A DNA stretch of 43,192 bases from contig CAYWZO010000011.1 in NCBI GenBank assembly GCA_964462865.1, positions 1 to 43,192 on the forward strand. Direction: 5' to 3'. Positions 40,409 through 43,192 of the stretch are shown one piece after another. Position 1 is the stretch's first letter; every line of letters starts with the position of its first letter. The notes under the pieces are model-generated. The model did no database searches. It saw only the letters and a program-made list of their open reading frames with translations, and was not told the DNA's origin. The DNA comes from Fen-1077 sp964462865 (GTDB lineage Bacteria > Chloroflexota > Dehalococcoidia > Dehalococcoidales > RBG-16-60-22). Both the position numbers and the translations under genes were made by a program.

Positions 40409-41475
40409 ACATAAGACGTGTCGGTACGCTGATAAAAAACGAGACGCTTCACGGTCCCAAAGATGTCGTCCTGGTCATGGCCGTGGTCATGCCTGTCCTG
40501 CTGGCATTGTTCTTCAACCTGGCTTTCGGCAACATCTTCAGCGACCGCGGCAAGCTGGGTATTTACGACGAAAGCCAATCAGAGCTCGCCGGTATTTTAA
40601 GTGCCAAGGAAAGCATCGGCGTTAAAATCTACGAGAGCGAGGCCGCTTTAAGGGCGGCGGCGGCCAGCGGCGCCGTCGATATGGGGATGGTGCTGCCGGC
40701 CGATTTCAAATCGGCGCTTGCATCCGGAACCGTCAAGCTCAGGGCCTATGTCTGGGGAGAGAGCCTGGCCAAGAGCCGGGCGGTTATCCCGGTGATGGTG
40801 GAGGACGCTATACGTCAAATGAGTGGCGTCCGCACCCCGGTGACCATCGAGACCGTGCCCCTGGGTGATACGTCCGGCCTGCCGTGGAACGACCGTTTGC
40901 TGCCCCTGACCGTGCTGGTAGCTGTCTTCTTCGGCGGGATGATGCTGCCGGCCTCGTCATTGATACATGAAAAGCAGCGCCGCACTCTGGAAGCGCTCAA
41001 CGTCACCACCGCCACCATCGGCGATATCTTCACCGCCAAGGGCGCTATCGGCGTGGCGCTGGCCACTATCATGGCTCTGCTTACCCTGGCCATCAGTTCC
41101 AGCTTCGGCGGCTCGCCGCCGGGCCTGGTACTGGTGCTGGTGCTGGGCGCCATCCTGGCGGCGGAAATCGGCCTGATAGCGGGGGCCTTTATCAAGGACA
41201 TCAACACCCTCTTCGCTCTCTGGAAATTCGGGGGGATTCTGCTCTTCGGCCCGGCCATCGTCTTCATGTTCCCGCAGATACCTTCGTGGGTGGGCTATAT
41301 CTTTCCCACGTTCTACATTATCAGGCCGGTAATGGATATGACCGTTTCCGGCACGGGTTTCGGCGGGGTGCTCCTTTACGTGGGCATTCTCATCGCCATC
41401 GTCGTTCTCATGGCACTGGTGGTCATGAGCGTGGTGAAACGCTTGAGCACGCAGGCGCTGCGATTGAGCACCTAG
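40405..41475 (+). CDS. ABC-2 type permease subunit 2
   Basis: This is a 356-residue membrane protein with the same plan as subunit 1: one N-terminal helix (VVLVMAVVMPVLLALFFNLA), an extracytoplasmic domain with IYESEAALRAAAASG that mirrors the ESxAxL pattern of subunit 1, then about six helices. The start overlaps the previous stop in ATGA. The two permeases look like an old gene duplication. It is the last gene of the TetR operon and faces the FAD oxidoreductase tail to tail. Confidence 0.9.
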   Translation: MNIRRVGTLIKNETLHGPKDVVLVMAVVMPVLLALFFNLAFGNIFSDRGKLGIYDESQSELAGILSAKESIGVKIYESEAALRAAAASGAVDMGMVLPADFKSALASGTVKLRAYVWGESLAKSRAVIPVMVEDAIRQMSGVRTPVTIETVPLGDTSGLPWNDRLLPLTVLVAVFFGGMMLPASSLIHEKQRRTLEALNVTTATIGDIFTAKGAIGVALATIMALLTLAISSSFGGSPPGLVLVLVLGAILAAEIGLIAGAFIKDINTLFALWKFGGILLFGPAIVFMFPQIPSWVGYIFPTFYIIRPVMDMTVSGTGFGGVLLYVGILIAIVVLMALVVMSVVKRLSTQALRLST

Positions 41476-41535
41476 CCGGATTTGGACGCGTTATCTATCA
41501 GACGGATACCTGATACGTAAAGACCATAATAGGGA

Positions 41536-41575
41536 GGGGGAGCCACGACAGCGAAGCTGTGCATGATACTCCCCC
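41536..41575. terminator. nested hairpin between convergent genes, possible bidirectional terminator
   Basis: GGGGGAG (41536-41542) pairs with CTCCCCC (41569-41575). Inside, ACAGC-GAA-GCTGT (41548-41560) forms a second perfect stem. No T-run follows at once; TTCTTTTTATATA lies about 15 bases on. It sits between the permease and oxidoreductase stops. Confidence 0.45.
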
Positions 41576-41595
41576 CATATTGCGCCTGATTCTTT

Positions 41596-42999
41596 TTATA
41601 TACCGTCGGGCATCGGAAAGCCCTGGGACTTGAGGCTCTTTTGTAGCTCTTTATAATTAACTTTTCTGGGTTCTACTCCGGCCTTAATGGCCAGCGCGGC
41701 GGCCGTGCCGGCCGCCTGTCCCGTGGCCACGCAGTGGGGGATGAGATTGGCCATGTTGTTGGCAAACGGGTCCGAGGAAAAACTGCGTCCGGCGGTGAGG
41801 AATCCGTCTGTTTCCCTGGGTACCAGGGCGCGATAGGGGAAACAGACTGCGGACGGCTCCTGGCCTGGGGGGGCCATGCGCCGGAACATCACCACGGTGT
41901 CGTCAAGGGACTTGGGTGAAGAAAGGTCGTCTTTGGTGATAGTGTACTCGCCGATGAGCCGCCGGCCCCCGCGCGTGCCCAGCTGCGAGGCGGTATCCAT
42001 GATAAAGCTGTTCTCGTAGCCGGGAAAGTTGGCCTTGACGAACTTGTGCCATATCCGCATCGCCTTCCTCATGTTGACCTCCACCCAGGTGAGGTCTTCC
42101 ACGTTGGTGGTGCTCCGCCCCTTTATCCAGTTGTTGACCCAGACGACGTCGGGGCGCGGCGTCGCCTGCGGCACCAGGTGGTAGGGGTTCATCACGCCCG
42201 GATTTAAAGCCGCTTTGAACTCGTCGCTCCAGATGGCGTCCATTTTTTCTTTCAGTTCCTGGTGCTTTTCCGGGTTTTCCATCCGGAAGGTGGTGAATTT
42301 CACGACGTCCACATTGGCCACCCGGAAGACCAGGGCCAGCTGGGAACTCCGGAGTTTGGGGTCTTTGGACTCATCAAAAGCCGCTCCGGCGGATAAAAAA
42401 AAGTCGCCGTCGCCGGTAGTATCGATAGTCACTTTGGCCAGTATCGCCTGCCGGCCTGATTTACTTTCGAAGATAATGCCTTTGACCTTATTCTTCTCGA
42501 CGATAGCCCGGGTACCCCAGGAATGCAGCAACAGTTTTATCCCGGCTTCTTCCACCAGGTCATTCAACACGCACTTGAGCATCTCCTGGTCGAAGTAGAC
42601 CGAATACCTCATCCTGTCACCTATCATGCCGAAAGTACGCAGCGCCCATTTCTTGATCAGTTCGGGGTCGGTCGAGCCCACTTCTTCTTTTTTCGGATGC
42701 AGGCAACCGTCCAGTGGTTCGCACCGGTCTACCCACTCCTGGCAGACTCCCACCAATCGCCAGGGCTCAATCCCGGCGAAAACCTGCGGTACCATCAACA
42801 CCTGGCCGCCGGTAGCCATACCGCCCAGATGTCCGTATCTTTCCACGAGCACCGTCCTGGCGCCGCTCCGCGCGGCAGACAAAGCGGCCCCGATGCCCCC
42901 CGGCCCGCCACCTACCACTACCACATCCGCTTCCTGAAATACTTTTACATCCTGGGCGGGTTCACGAATCGTTTTCCCTGCTGACGCGCTCTGTGCCAT
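41596..42999 (-). CDS. FAD-dependent oxidoreductase (FAD_oxidored family)
   Basis: This is a 467-residue flavoprotein. The N-terminal dinucleotide fold is ADVVVVGGGPGGIGAALSAA with ERYGHLGGMATGG. The strand VTIDTTGDGDFFLSAGA and the C-terminal FLTAGRSFSSDP and HCVATGQAAGTAAALA close the FAD site, as in the GG-red-SF/Pfam FAD_oxidored group. The substrate is unknown; there is no clear signal peptide or Fe-S motif. ATG 42999 with AAGGAGG eight bases upstream is preferred to GTG 43008, which overlaps that site. It has its own strong promoter. Confidence 0.9.
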   Translation of the reverse strand: MAQSASAGKTIREPAQDVKVFQEADVVVVGGGPGGIGAALSAARSGARTVLVERYGHLGGMATGGQVLMVPQVFAGIEPWRLVGVCQEWVDRCEPLDGCLHPKKEEVGSTDPELIKKWALRTFGMIGDRMRYSVYFDQEMLKCVLNDLVEEAGIKLLLHSWGTRAIVEKNKVKGIIFESKSGRQAILAKVTIDTTGDGDFFLSAGAAFDESKDPKLRSSQLALVFRVANVDVVKFTTFRMENPEKHQELKEKMDAIWSDEFKAALNPGVMNPYHLVPQATPRPDVVWVNNWIKGRSTTNVEDLTWVEVNMRKAMRIWHKFVKANFPGYENSFIMDTASQLGTRGGRRLIGEYTITKDDLSSPKSLDDTVVMFRRMAPPGQEPSAVCFPYRALVPRETDGFLTAGRSFSSDPFANNMANLIPHCVATGQAAGTAAALAIKAGVEPRKVNYKELQKSLKSQGFPMPDGI

Positions 43000-43047
43000 G
43001 GTTGGCACCTCCTTCTGAATATATATGATATAGGAAATTCTGTGGGT

Positions 43048-43076
43048 ATTATAATCTAAATATTTGAGTTTCTCAA
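43048..43076 (-). promoter_or_regulatory. promoter of the FAD oxidoreductase gene
   Basis: On the minus strand, TTGAGA (43076-43071) and a perfect TATAAT (43053-43048) are 17 bases apart. A small dyad, TTGAG-TTT-CTCAA (43064-43076 region), overlaps the -35 box and could be an operator. Confidence 0.65.
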
Positions 43077-43173
43077 CTAAATATGAAAAAGTATTTTAAA
43101 ATTTAAATATTGATATTCTGCGGGGAACGGATTTACTGGTTCTGTTTGCTTTTGGTTGAATCCAGCACAAACT

Positions 43174-43192
43174 GTCATTGCGAGGGGTCGCC
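43174..43192. repeat. left end of a further copy of the palindromic repeat, cut by the window edge
   Basis: GTCATTGCGAG is identical to the 11-bp terminal arm at 3229-3239 and is followed by GGGTCGCC. The rest lies outside the window. Confidence 0.5.

Overview
The window looks like a chromosomal segment of an anaerobic member of the Chloroflexota, most likely class Dehalococcoidia. This placement is an inference from gene style, not from a 16S gene. The supporting signs are a short IF-2, a DnaD/DnaC-type helicase-loading cassette beside dnaB, a GluRS gene next to a GlnRS gene, many Fe-S proteins (NuoE/NuoF/HoxU-like subunits, a ferredoxin-tailed aldo/keto reductase, a radical SAM protein, a CoA-dehydratase-type activase), no visible respiratory oxidase, and an envelope protein with a C-terminal membrane tail. 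No rRNA, tRNA, CRISPR array, transposase or prophage gene was seen. A short palindromic interspersed repeat occurs once complete and twice as fragments.

Layout. (1) 1-8.6 kb: the 3' part of dnaE and a methyltransferase on +, then a minus-strand information-processing operon read right to left: nusA, ylxR/rnpM, infB, rbfA, an aminotransferase, truB and a small helical protein. The nusA leader holds a promoter and what looks like an intrinsic terminator ahead of the start codon. (2) 8.7-17.6 kb, all +: an M20 amidohydrolase, an orphan CoA-dehydratase activase, plsX, trxA, trxB, then rplI with a long charged tail, dnaB, a DnaD-domain protein and a helicase-loader-like protein carrying two complete AAA+ domains. 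(3) 17.6-25.2 kb: a GNAT acetyltransferase, a minus-strand NADH-oxidising module (NuoE-, NuoF- and HoxU-like) with no catalytic partner nearby, a six-bladed Kelch-like surface protein, and a minus-strand set of a coiled-coil protein, a Gln-rich lipoprotein and a YggS-family PLP protein whose reading frame has no ATG/GTG/TTG start.

(4) 25.2-35.6 kb: a DksA/TraR-type zinc-finger protein, lspA, rluD, an aldo/keto reductase, an ABM-domain membrane protein, corA, gltX, glnS, a PflX-like radical SAM protein, a 46-residue basic protein probably made from a leaderless mRNA, and a HIT protein. (5) 35.6-43.2 kb: a small winged-helix protein, an S15/CocE-fold protein that appears to have lost its whole catalytic triad, a TetR-regulated ABC exporter operon with a perfect 13-bp inverted repeat laid over its promoter, and an FAD-dependent oxidoreductase.

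Most genes are housekeeping. The best candidates for new biology are the tandem-ATPase helicase loader, the apparent pseudo-hydrolase next to the TetR exporter operon, the YggS gene with a likely ATT start coupled to a lipoprotein gene, the nusA leader attenuator, the leaderless micro-gene, and the orphan diaphorase. No wholly unknown multi-gene system is evident.
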